From positions 1 through 7,163 of the forward strand of contig DAOUTP010000089.1 of NCBI GenBank assembly GCA_030626645.1: a stretch of 7,163 bases of DNA, read 5' to 3'. The notes under the pieces are model-generated. The model was given only the letters and a program-made list of their open reading frames with translations, was not told where the DNA came from and did no database searches. Source of the stretch: Candidatus Cloacimonadota bacterium. Lineage in GTDB: Bacteria; Cloacimonadota; Cloacimonadia; Cloacimonadales; TCS61. The position numbers and the translations under genes are program-made. Below, piece after piece: positions 1-7,163 of this stretch. Position 1 is the stretch's first letter, and each line of letters starts with the position of its first letter.

Positions 1-2311
1 CTAAGATCGGAAGTAATTCTTCAACATTTGGGAATGTGATGTAATCCAACCAGGCGCAATCTGAGCCGCTGCTCATACTGCCGTCTTTCACATAAACCCA
101 GTCAAATGTATGAACACCAGCATCAATTTCATAGCTGGCATACGTCCACGGAGAAGATCCATCGGGTTCAGGCTGGAATCGATCTGCAGTTTCTCCATCA
201 ATAATAAAGAACAATCCGTCATAGAAATAAGTTTGGGAAGGGCTGTATTCGCTGGCAACTTTGTACCAGAAACTTAATATTCCATCCTCAGTTACGTTCA
301 ATTCCAAACTCATGAAAGAAGCCTGATTGTCTGTTATCGGATAAGATTTTGCACTTGCTTCACCGCTATAAAATTCAGTTGTGTCAATACTCCATTCAAC
401 ATCTGTAATTGGATTTCCAAGAATAAAATCTTCTATCGGATTCACATTGGGCCATGTTATCTCATAACCTTGGAATTCCCATGGATATTGAGTAAATCCG
501 CCACTCTCAAAATCTTCATCGGCAGGTCCGACAGTTGTAAAGCTCCAAATGGGTCCATCAGCATTTCCGAAATCATTTATAGAATTAATGCTCCAGTAAT
601 AAACTGTTTCTAATTCTAAAGTTTCTGTTAGTTCATAAGATGAAGATGTTACAACTTCGCCGTTTACAATATTAGTTGGCGGATTATCAGTACCGAAAAA
701 TACTTCATAAGAAGCAGCTCCGCCTCCATTCATCCAACTTAAATTTGTATTAACTGCAACACTTTCAGCAGTATCAGAAGGATTAGGATTAACAGCTGGA
801 TTCGGTGGTGTATTCGGTGTTGGAATTGCGTTTATAGAATTAAGGGCATCAATTCTTCCCGATCCGAAATTGTTGTTTTTAGGATTTTGAGCAACCTCTA
901 CATTTTCTTCTATTATTTGATCCAATTGAGCTGGAGTAAGAGTAAAATCTTTAGAAAGCATCAGTGCTATAACTCCTGCAACACAAGGTGTAGCCATAGA
1001 GGTTCCACTCCATCCCGATGCATAACCGGTATTGCTTGAATAATCTAAAGATTTGATATTAGCACCCGGAGCGGAAATATCAGGACGGATCAAACCCATC
1101 CCGGGATTATAAGCATAATCATTATAACCGGTAACACTTTCCCAGGTAACAGGACCTCTACCGGAAAAACCGGCTAGGTTATCGTTAATATCTGTAGCTC
1201 CAATACATACAACAGAGGAAAGACCTTCTTGCAATGTCTGATCTGGATGTAACCAGGGTGGAGGACAATCACCGGGAGTTCTCACGTTATCCGGAATCGG
1301 ATACGTAGATTGCTGAGTACCTTCATTTCCTGCTGCAACTGATGCAAAAACATCGGCTGCATAAACATAATCCATTGCGTTTCTCCATGCTGTTCTATTC
1401 GTTCCCCAACTGTGCTGCCAACCGAAAGACATACTTAAAACATCAGCTCCGTTATCTACTGCAAATTCTATAGCTTGCCAGCAAGCAGCTTCATTACCAC
1501 TTCCGGTTGAATCCATTAATTTTATACACATTATTGATGCTTCAGGAGCCATACCGGTTTGAGAACCGGAAGTTCCATCTCCTGCAACTGTTCCGGCACA
1601 ATGTGTTCCATGACCATGATCATCCAGCGGATTGTTGTCATTATTAACAAAATCATAACCGTGTAATGGATAATCAGGACTGCTCCAGAGATGATCGTTC
1701 AAATCCGTATGATTGTAGTTAACCCCGGTGTCCAAGACTGCTACAATAACTCCTGCACCATAATATCCTTGAGCCCAGACATCATCGGCATTAACTTTAG
1801 TAACATTCCAGGTGATCTCTCTTCCTTCCCTCATTTCATGCAGATATTCACCCGGTTCTTTATTAATGGTCGGAGCTAGAAGTATATTTCTTTCTTCATC
1901 ATGGTCTATCAAGGCAATATCATTTCTTTTAGAAATTATATCTATCGCATTTTTAGTCATTTCACAATTTACAACATTAACTATCCAAAGTGCTTTTATA
2001 TTTTTTACTTTGGAAGATGTCTCCAATTCATTCAGTTGAGAAATTAGATCTGCTTGAGATCGTGTACTGAATTCTTTAAGTTTAGAAGTTACATGTTCTC
2101 TTTTGTCTTGTTTTGTCATTCGTGAAGTTTCCAAGATCATTTTCTGTGAATCGTAAATATCTGTAAGAGAGATATTTACTCGGATAAAATCTTCTTCAGA
2201 AGAAATGCTCATCTTCTCTAATAATTGAGTGTTAATATTCCCTGTAAATTCTGAGGAATACATTAAACTGCCGATAATTAAAAAAACTATCATCAAATAC
2301 GTTTTTTTCAT
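1..2311 (-). CDS. Exported subtilisin-like serine protease (peptidase family S8), 3' end outside window
   Basis: A reading frame of 770 codons runs without a stop from an ATG at 2311 to the left edge, so the C-terminus is missing. The start is supported by AAGGAG five bases upstream and by a signal peptide (MKKTYLMIVFLIIGSLMYSS, cleavage probably near residues 18-22). Residues about 70-135 resemble an inhibitor I9-type propeptide (around Trp109) that keeps the enzyme inactive until processed. The catalytic domain spans about 165-490, with Asp194 in AVLDTGVN, His234 in HGHGTHCAG, oxyanion Asn329 in AAGNEGT and Ser438 in SGTSMATP, so an active serine endopeptidase is expected; the layout recalls bacillopeptidase F-like subtilases. 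A Pro/Asn-rich linker (497-510) leads to a fibronectin III-like domain (to about 592), then a choice-of-anchor J-like jelly roll (595-762) with the typical GSDCAWLDYITFP ending. A T9SS sorting domain probably follows beyond the edge, by analogy with the neighbour. Function is certain at family level; the substrate is unknown. Confidence 0.95.
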   Translation of the reverse strand, partial: MKKTYLMIVFLIIGSLMYSSEFTGNINTQLLEKMSISSEEDFIRVNISLTDIYDSQKMILETSRMTKQDKREHVTSKLKEFSTRSQADLISQLNELETSSKVKNIKALWIVNVVNCEMTKNAIDIISKRNDIALIDHDEERNILLAPTINKEPGEYLHEMREGREITWNVTKVNADDVWAQGYYGAGVIVAVLDTGVNYNHTDLNDHLWSSPDYPLHGYDFVNNDNNPLDDHGHGTHCAGTVAGDGTSGSQTGMAPEASIMCIKLMDSTGSGNEAACWQAIEFAVDNGADVLSMSFGWQHSWGTNRTAWRNAMDYVYAADVFASVAAGNEGTQQSTYPIPDNVRTPGDCPPPWLHPDQTLQEGLSSVVCIGATDINDNLAGFSGRGPVTWESVTGYNDYAYNPGMGLIRPDISAPGANIKSLDYSSNTGYASGWSGTSMATPCVAGVIALMLSKDFTLTPAQLDQIIEENVEVAQNPKNNNFGSGRIDALNSINAIPTPNTPPNPAVNPNPSDTAESVAVNTNLSWMNGGGAASYEVFFGTDNPPTNIVNGEVVTSSSYELTETLELETVYYWSINSINDFGNADGPIWSFTTVGPADEDFESGGFTQYPWEFQGYEITWPNVNPIEDFILGNPITDVEWSIDTTEFYSGEASAKSYPITDNQASFMSLELNVTEDGILSFWYKVASEYSPSQTYFYDGLFFIIDGETADRFQPEPDGSSPWTYASYEIDAGVHTFDWVYVKDGSMSSGSDCAWLDYITFPNVEELLPIL

Positions 2312-2316
2312 TTTTT

Positions 2317-2322
2317 CTCCTT
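2317..2322 (-). promoter_or_regulatory. Ribosome binding site of the S8 protease gene
   Basis: On the minus strand AAGGAG lies five bases (all A) before the ATG at 2311. This is a near-perfect Shine-Dalgarno site at good spacing and fixes the start of the protease gene. It also suggests a host that uses Shine-Dalgarno initiation, unlike most Bacteroidetes. Confidence 0.85.
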
Positions 2323-2358
2323 TTACGAGTCGGCTTTGCATACGTTGGCTTTTCGAAG

Positions 2359-2398
2359 AAAAACAATCGTTCTTCTTCTTGCTTACCTGCAAAACGAT
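2359..2398 (-). terminator. Possible Rho-independent terminator after the C25-like gene
   Basis: Read on the minus strand, 16 bases after the TAG of the C25-like gene, ATCGTT (2398-2393) can pair with AACGAT (2371-2366). Directly inside, TTGC pairs with GCAA around the loop AGGTAA, leaving a seven-base bulge on the 3' arm. A five-T run (2363-2359) follows. The stem is AT-rich and imperfect, so termination may be weak, and read-through into the S8 gene is possible. Alternatively this is a chance structure in AT-rich DNA. Confidence 0.3.
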
Positions 2399-2413
2399 CT
2401 CATTTTTTTTATT

Positions 2414-5400
2414 CTATTTTATCAGTATCATCTTCTTAGTTTTTGTGGAACTTTCAGATTCGAGTTGATAGAAATAAATTCCTGAGCTGATCTTACGATT
2501 ATTATTGTCTGTTCCATCCCAATAAGTAAAATAACTCCCGGGTTCCTTTTGTTCATTAATTAGTGTTTTAACGTACTGCCCTCTGATATTGTATACCTTT
2601 ATCGTAACCTTACCTGTTTTTGGAATATCATACTCAATTTTTGTAAAAGGATTGAATGGATTTGGATAATTCTGCCTGAGTTCATAATTCTCTACAGGAG
2701 GTATATCTGAATATACTTCTAGTGTGATGGGGATATTTAAAATTTGCCCTAGATCTGTTATGATCTTTATTACTGCAACGTAGGTGGCAGGAGCTAATCC
2801 TGTGGAGAAAAAGGTAAGGGGATTAATATCGATCCCACCTGCCGGAATATTCCCTGAAATATTTTCTATCGCCAGCCAATCAACAGGTGAATCTACTATC
2901 GTGAATAGTCTGGATGTGTTTTGTACAGTACCGGAAGTATTACTGATCCGTAAGATACAGTATTCGGATGGAGGTCCGGGAACCGAATATACATAAGAAC
3001 CTATATTTTCAGTAAGTTCAGTTATTGTTTCCCATGAGTATCCATTATTCGTAGATATCTCGATCTGCACATCATCATAATTACCGGTATCTTCCCAAAC
3101 TAATGTGTCTACTTCTCCATATGAAAGTATGGAACCTTCTTCCGGATAGATGATATTAAAGGCTGAAATGCTGAATAAACTATCGGAAATATCAAAAGCA
3201 CTCTCATTAAGGGTTGTTACCTTGAACCAGCATTCATTACTAAGCGGACCCTCAAATGTGTATGGATATGATCCTGAATTTTCTGCATAATCGTCAATTA
3301 CCTGCCAGCTTGCCATGTTATCTTTGCTTAACATTATTTTAACATATTCAACATCACCGTATTCATTCCATCTCAATGTGTCTTGTATTGAAGGAACTAT
3401 AGTCTCTCCACCATTTGGATAAGTTATCCAGAAGTAATCATCACTGGTCGGCTCTACAATAAACGAGCCGTTTACTTGATGTGGTGCAGCTCCTGTTCCA
3501 TCTCCTTCAATATACCAGCCAATTTCAACTGGAGATGTTTGATATTCATCAATTGTTACGTTCACAAAGATGTGAACTCCGGAAGGAGAAGGTGGAATGA
3601 TGATCCCTGGTTCAAAACCCCAGCTTATTTCGGCTCCATCACCAGTTTCATTATTATATTCCAGAACATTAATATTTGCAGCACTATTTACATGGAATCC
3701 GGGTGGGAAGTCAATTGTAATACCTTGAATACCTTCACCATCTACGTCGTGGTGAACTAAAAAAAAATGGAAGTCCATTGGTATAATTGGAATATACGGA
3801 GGCGACATATTCATAATGTAATTACCTTCGATGCTTCTGGAAAAATCTTCATTGAAATTGATTGGATAACCTGATGGCAATTTAGCAAAATGTGCAAGTG
3901 AAATTTCATAGGCAATATCGGAAGAGCCAAAAGCATTTGATAATGCAAGATCAACTGTGAATGTGGAATCAGCAGGAACAGAGAAATAGAAGCTTTCTGG
4001 ATCAGCATTTATGAATGGAATATTATTCTTGATATTACTACAAAATAGGATTGCGGTTTCATTTTGCAGCTCATGTACAGTATTGGGATAGACATTTGCA
4101 AAAGTTATTAATAAGCCATTATCCTGTTGATAGTTCTCTAACCCTATTGTTGCGTAATTATCATCCTGATCTGTATTACTAACTTCCTTATATTGGAACT
4201 TCATTAATTTATTTTCGTCAACTGAGAAGTAATATTCGGGGTCGTAGAGTATAACCTGGAATATCTCACTGGACTCATCAAATTCATTTATAAAATCTGA
4301 CCATTCAATTATAAAATAATTGTTCTCTTCATCGTATTTAACATATATTCTACCATCGATGAGATGATCCCAGAAAGGTGCGATCATTCCGGCAGGACCA
4401 ACTCCGGATGGAATATTACGATTTGTATGAAAAACAAGCGGCATTGTCTCCATTGAAATGTAACCATCAGAACAAACTGATATGTGATCATAAAAAATGC
4501 CGAAATAATTGAATTGGAAAGGCAAAGGAATAACTTTTGTATATCCATTTGGTATTGTGTGGTCTGCATCAAGAAGTGAACCATTACCTCCATAAGTTGG
4601 ATCAATTTCGATCCAATTGTATTCAGGTGTAATAAAATTTCCAACATCGCTAGATTCAATTGCAAAATAACCGTTTTCACAGAATGTAACACTGGTTGAA
4701 TCTATTATGCCGATAGGGAAATTGAAACTGATATTTTGCAAAATGATGTCATCATTTGTGATCTTCAATTCAAATTGGGCAAATTCACCGGAGATCACAT
4801 TTTCGGGTTGGACAGTAAAATTACCAATTCCTGTTTCATTTTGCTGAATGTTAGTATAGTCTGCAAATGCTTGTTCAATTTCGGCATTTCCATTTGTACA
4901 GATCAGTTCAGCTTGGAAATCACCAGTTTCAAAATTACCACAATTCAGTAGTTCAATAGTAATAATTTCAGTTTCATTTTGGATAAGGCAATTAGATGAA
5001 TTTTGTACTATAAATTCAGAAACTGTGATTTCAGGTGAAATGATTACCGAAGAGGCTAAAAACTCAAAATCTCCGTTATCAGAACTAATTTCCAGAAAAA
5101 TATGTACTTCCTCTCCGTTTAGCCAGCCTTCAGAAACTTGTACTTCAAATGCATCCGAATAATTTTGTCCAATTTCTAGAATATCTAAAACTATGGGATA
5201 ATTTGAGAATGAGATGTGATCATTATTACAAAGCGGATTTATGATAATGTTTTCAATATCAGCAACTCCGGTATTGGCAATTGTGAATTGCAAATCGGAA
5301 CTTTGCCCTGAAACTAGTTGTTCTGAAAAAGTATGATCTTCTAATACGATTGTGGTGTTTGCATCAACAACAATATCGTATGTTGTTGGAATATAACAGT

Positions 5401-7163
5401 ATTTGGAAGCGGTTACTTCATAGTCGCCTGTATCAAGATTAATAGGAATAATAGCTATCCCACTAGCATCTGTAGTTCCGGTTGCAATTAGGCTGTCCTC
5501 AGAAGTGATGGCAATCGTAAATTCGGAAAGGTCATCTTCGGAAATATCGATCTGCACTTCTAAAAAATTGGCTGAAGTTTGAATAACAGGATCAAAGGTT
5601 AGCTCAACTTCCTTTGGGATATCCGTTAAAATCTGTAATCCTGGATCTCCTAAAAGATTATACACATAGAAATAGAACTGGTCTGAGTCTTCTGCACCTC
5701 CCCAAGCGTGATTATTCGGATAGTTATTGTACAGTTCCATCTTTCCACGAAGCAACAATTCTCCACAACGGAACAATCCTTCCTGAGTGACACCTTGATA
5801 AATTCCTGCTGCATATGCATTATTGAACCAGGTTTTTGTGTCGTACTCACTTGGTCCAATGAATCCGATAGCTCCTTGTGGATCAGAAGGATTTCCGGCT
5901 GATACCCATTTCTCACCGAAACAAGTTGTATATGTTTCGGAAGCAAAATCACCACCACCACAGGTTATGCTCGTAACTAAAGGCAGCATAAAACCATTAT
6001 TTAAAGTACTAATATCTTCAGTTGTAAACATAGTACCTGTAGCGCTACCCCAACTAAAAGGAGAGCCGGTTCCACGATAACAGACAAATGATTCTCCTTC
6101 ACTAATCATGTTAGCAAGTTGGGTATTTCCCTGCTGCCAAGGGCTAATGAAAGTATCTACGGCAGTATATTCAAAATCAAGTAGTTTATTCCTGATTTCC
6201 ATTAATGTTTCACGCTGAGAAAAACCATTGTATTCAGCAACGAATCCAACCATTAAAGCACGTTTTTGCCATGGAATTTCCATAAAAGGATTTCGCTCAT
6301 AATTTATTATTTTAGAGACGATCGTCATAAGATCCATTTGACTCTGGACTGAAAGTCTTCCAATAAAAATATCAGGGAAATAATCATCTCCATCAAGAAG
6401 TGTATAATTATGATCACTAACTGCCCAAGGATAAATATAGCCCTCCACATAAAACGCTGGGCACTGAATCGCACCTGTAACATCTCCAACCAGAACAACA
6501 AATTCAGGAGGTGTATCCCAATTATCATAAGCATTTTGCAGATAATCTTTTATCTCTTCTGCGGTTGTGCCAATATCATCAATTAAAACAAGTTTTGTTT
6601 TAAATCCCAGTTTTTCCTTCCAACGGAGAAGAGGTAATAAAATATTTTCTGTTCCATTTGGTGCGATGAAAAGATATTCTCCACCAGCAGAGTTTCTTGA
6701 GTTTTCAGCACCGAGGATTTTTTCATTTGCTATCATACTAAAATGCGAAGAAGCAATTTCTCTTGTGAGTGGATTTCGGTTATCAGATTGATCAATTTCA
6801 AAATTAAGATCAATATCTTTTAATATCCTTATTATATTTTTTTTTGGGTTATATTGAACGGGTGAGATGGAAACCTGAGAGAATCTGTTCCCCCGCATTA
6901 TCGCAGGTTTAGCTATGGTAATAATATCTTTTGGGAACCATTCATCTTGTGTATAAAGAGTAACCTGATCATTATATTCTACAGGTGCTATTTTGTTTGA
7001 AAGCACAATCTCATCATAACTATATTTAATATTGGAACATTTATAATTTCCAGTTGGAGGAAGTTTTATGAGTCTGGTGTAAACAGGTAATTCAAATACG
7101 TTAGATACCATACTGCTTTTGCAATCGGGAATAATTATTCGGTCGTAAATTTCTTCATCGATC
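2414..7163 (-). CDS. Gingipain-like (peptidase family C25) multidomain secreted protein with T9SS type A sorting domain, 5' end outside window
   Basis: The frame is open from the right edge to TAG at 2414-2416 (1582 codons). The first ATG, at 7111, is not a credible start: it has no ribosome site, and the 17 codons before it read as propeptide sequence (EEIYDRIIIPD). Residues below count from that Met. Positions 1-125 match a C25 propeptide (LPVYTRLIKLP; PAIMRGNRFSQVSISPVQYN). The catalytic domain is about 144-493, with VLVGD, DGDDYFPDIFIGRLS, Cys384 in SITCGGGDF, and FIGPSEYDTKTWFNN. The usual GHG motif reads GTG (Thr348), so peptidase activity is doubtful. Then come an Ig-like domain (505-585), two CARDB-like domains (590-690, 692-800), a large beta-rich domain (808-1025), the first half of a BACON-like domain (1035-1073), a beta module (1099-1222), two Kre9-like repeats (1226-1405), the second BACON half (1410-1466), and the sorting domain (1478-1565, with NYPNPFNP at 1481). 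The sorting domain implies outer-membrane export through T9SS after Sec transport. The S8 protease gene lies 102 bases downstream. Confidence 0.93.
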   Translation of the reverse strand, partial: IDEEIYDRIIIPDCKSSMVSNVFELPVYTRLIKLPPTGNYKCSNIKYSYDEIVLSNKIAPVEYNDQVTLYTQDEWFPKDIITIAKPAIMRGNRFSQVSISPVQYNPKKNIIRILKDIDLNFEIDQSDNRNPLTREIASSHFSMIANEKILGAENSRNSAGGEYLFIAPNGTENILLPLLRWKEKLGFKTKLVLIDDIGTTAEEIKDYLQNAYDNWDTPPEFVVLVGDVTGAIQCPAFYVEGYIYPWAVSDHNYTLLDGDDYFPDIFIGRLSVQSQMDLMTIVSKIINYERNPFMEIPWQKRALMVGFVAEYNGFSQRETLMEIRNKLLDFEYTAVDTFISPWQQGNTQLANMISEGESFVCYRGTGSPFSWGSATGTMFTTEDISTLNNGFMLPLVTSITCGGGDFASETYTTCFGEKWVSAGNPSDPQGAIGFIGPSEYDTKTWFNNAYAAGIYQGVTQEGLFRCGELLLRGKMELYNNYPNNHAWGGAEDSDQFYFYVYNLLGDPGLQILTDIPKEVELTFDPVIQTSANFLEVQIDISEDDLSEFTIAITSEDSLIATGTTDASGIAIIPINLDTGDYEVTASKYCYIPTTYDIVVDANTTIVLEDHTFSEQLVSGQSSDLQFTIANTGVADIENIIINPLCNNDHISFSNYPIVLDILEIGQNYSDAFEVQVSEGWLNGEEVHIFLEISSDNGDFEFLASSVIISPEITVSEFIVQNSSNCLIQNETEIITIELLNCGNFETGDFQAELICTNGNAEIEQAFADYTNIQQNETGIGNFTVQPENVISGEFAQFELKITNDDIILQNISFNFPIGIIDSTSVTFCENGYFAIESSDVGNFITPEYNWIEIDPTYGGNGSLLDADHTIPNGYTKVIPLPFQFNYFGIFYDHISVCSDGYISMETMPLVFHTNRNIPSGVGPAGMIAPFWDHLIDGRIYVKYDEENNYFIIEWSDFINEFDESSEIFQVILYDPEYYFSVDENKLMKFQYKEVSNTDQDDNYATIGLENYQQDNGLLITFANVYPNTVHELQNETAILFCSNIKNNIPFINADPESFYFSVPADSTFTVDLALSNAFGSSDIAYEISLAHFAKLPSGYPINFNEDFSRSIEGNYIMNMSPPYIPIIPMDFHFFLVHHDVDGEGIQGITIDFPPGFHVNSAANINVLEYNNETGDGAEISWGFEPGIIIPPSPSGVHIFVNVTIDEYQTSPVEIGWYIEGDGTGAAPHQVNGSFIVEPTSDDYFWITYPNGGETIVPSIQDTLRWNEYGDVEYVKIMLSKDNMASWQVIDDYAENSGSYPYTFEGPLSNECWFKVTTLNESAFDISDSLFSISAFNIIYPEEGSILSYGEVDTLVWEDTGNYDDVQIEISTNNGYSWETITELTENIGSYVYSVPGPPSEYCILRISNTSGTVQNTSRLFTIVDSPVDWLAIENISGNIPAGGIDINPLTFFSTGLAPATYVAVIKIITDLGQILNIPITLEVYSDIPPVENYELRQNYPNPFNPFTKIEYDIPKTGKVTIKVYNIRGQYVKTLINEQKEPGSYFTYWDGTDNNNRKISSGIYFYQLESESSTKTKKMILIK
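2897..3436 (-). repeat. Tandem pair of about 90-residue Kre9/Knh1-like beta-sandwich repeats within the C25-like gene
   Basis: Residues 1226-1316 and 1317-1405 (counted from the Met at 7111) align as two tandem copies. Shared points in order are a YP(N/E)xG opening, DTLxW, a V-x-I-x-(L/I)-S segment followed by SW, a D/E-rich stretch ending in (S/I)GSYxYxxxGP, a single cysteine (NECWFKV and EYCILRI), and a closing LF(S/T)I. The pattern resembles the Ser/Thr-rich Kre9/Knh1 family module common in large secreted bacterial proteins, where it probably acts as spacer or binding domain. The DNA copies are clearly diverged, so the duplication is old. Confidence 0.6.

Noticed and set aside
2309..2311. 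The two genes being one interrupted gene.
   Set aside because: The C25-like gene ends with a complete sorting domain and a stop, and the S8 gene begins with its own ribosome site and signal peptide.
2320..2350. GCAAAGCC on the minus strand resembles part of the c-di-GMP-I (GEMM) riboswitch core.
   Set aside because: The partner GCAAACC segment, the GAAA tetraloop stem and the second hairpin after GCAAAGCC are absent, and only about 15 bases remain before the ribosome site.
2326..2372. A possible promoter for the S8 gene, TTGTTT and TATGCA with 18-base spacing on the minus strand.
   Set aside because: Both boxes are poor matches and such matches are common in AT-rich DNA; the promoter type of this organism is unknown.
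3476..3760. An open frame of 94 codons on the plus strand, and similar short frames on both strands elsewhere.
   Set aside because: They lie wholly inside the two large genes in other frames, have no credible ribosome sites or recognisable products, and are explained as shadows of the real coding frames.
3759..3767. A nine-base A run (T9 on the coding strand), a possible slippage or frameshift site; a similar nine-base run lies at 6837-6845.
   Set aside because: The frame is intact across both runs and the encoded protein matches the expected domain pattern on each side, so there is no sign of a frameshift.

Overview
The window holds parts of two large, co-oriented genes for exported proteins, both read from the minus strand, with a 102-base gap between them. 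Neither gene is complete. The right-hand gene (2414 to the right edge) enters the window already in frame and encodes a gingipain-like (family C25) multidomain protein ending in a type IX secretion (T9SS) type A sorting domain. The left-hand gene (2311 down to the left edge) has a clear start, Shine-Dalgarno site and signal peptide, and encodes a subtilisin-like (family S8) protease with C-terminal beta-sandwich modules; its 3' end lies outside the window.

Organism: the DNA is AT-rich and uses the standard code. The C-terminal NYPNPFNP motif followed by a FlgD-like fold, the C25 propeptide, and the many Ig-like, BACON-like and jelly-roll modules point to a bacterium of the FCB superphylum outside classical Bacteroidetes. 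Candidatus Cloacimonadota or a similar lineage fits best. The strong AAGGAG site in front of the S8 gene also argues against typical Bacteroidetes, which rarely rely on Shine-Dalgarno pairing. The assignment is by style of sequence, not by a marker gene.

Layout in direction of transcription (right to left): C25-like protein (propeptide, caspase-like catalytic domain, Ig-like domain, two CARDB-like domains, a large beta-rich domain, a BACON-like domain that appears split by three inserted modules, and the sorting domain); a short intergenic region with an imperfect hairpin and T-run; then the S8 protease (signal peptide, I9-like propeptide, catalytic domain with intact D/H/N/S residues, fibronectin III-like domain, choice-of-anchor J-like jelly roll). 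No RNA genes, mobile elements or CRISPR arrays are visible, and no stretch over 300 bases lacks a gene.

The genes look like a pair of secreted or surface-displayed proteins for extracellular protein breakdown. The most notable point is that the C25-like protein keeps the nucleophilic cysteine but has threonine where gingipains have the catalytic histidine. I do not see a wholly new system here.
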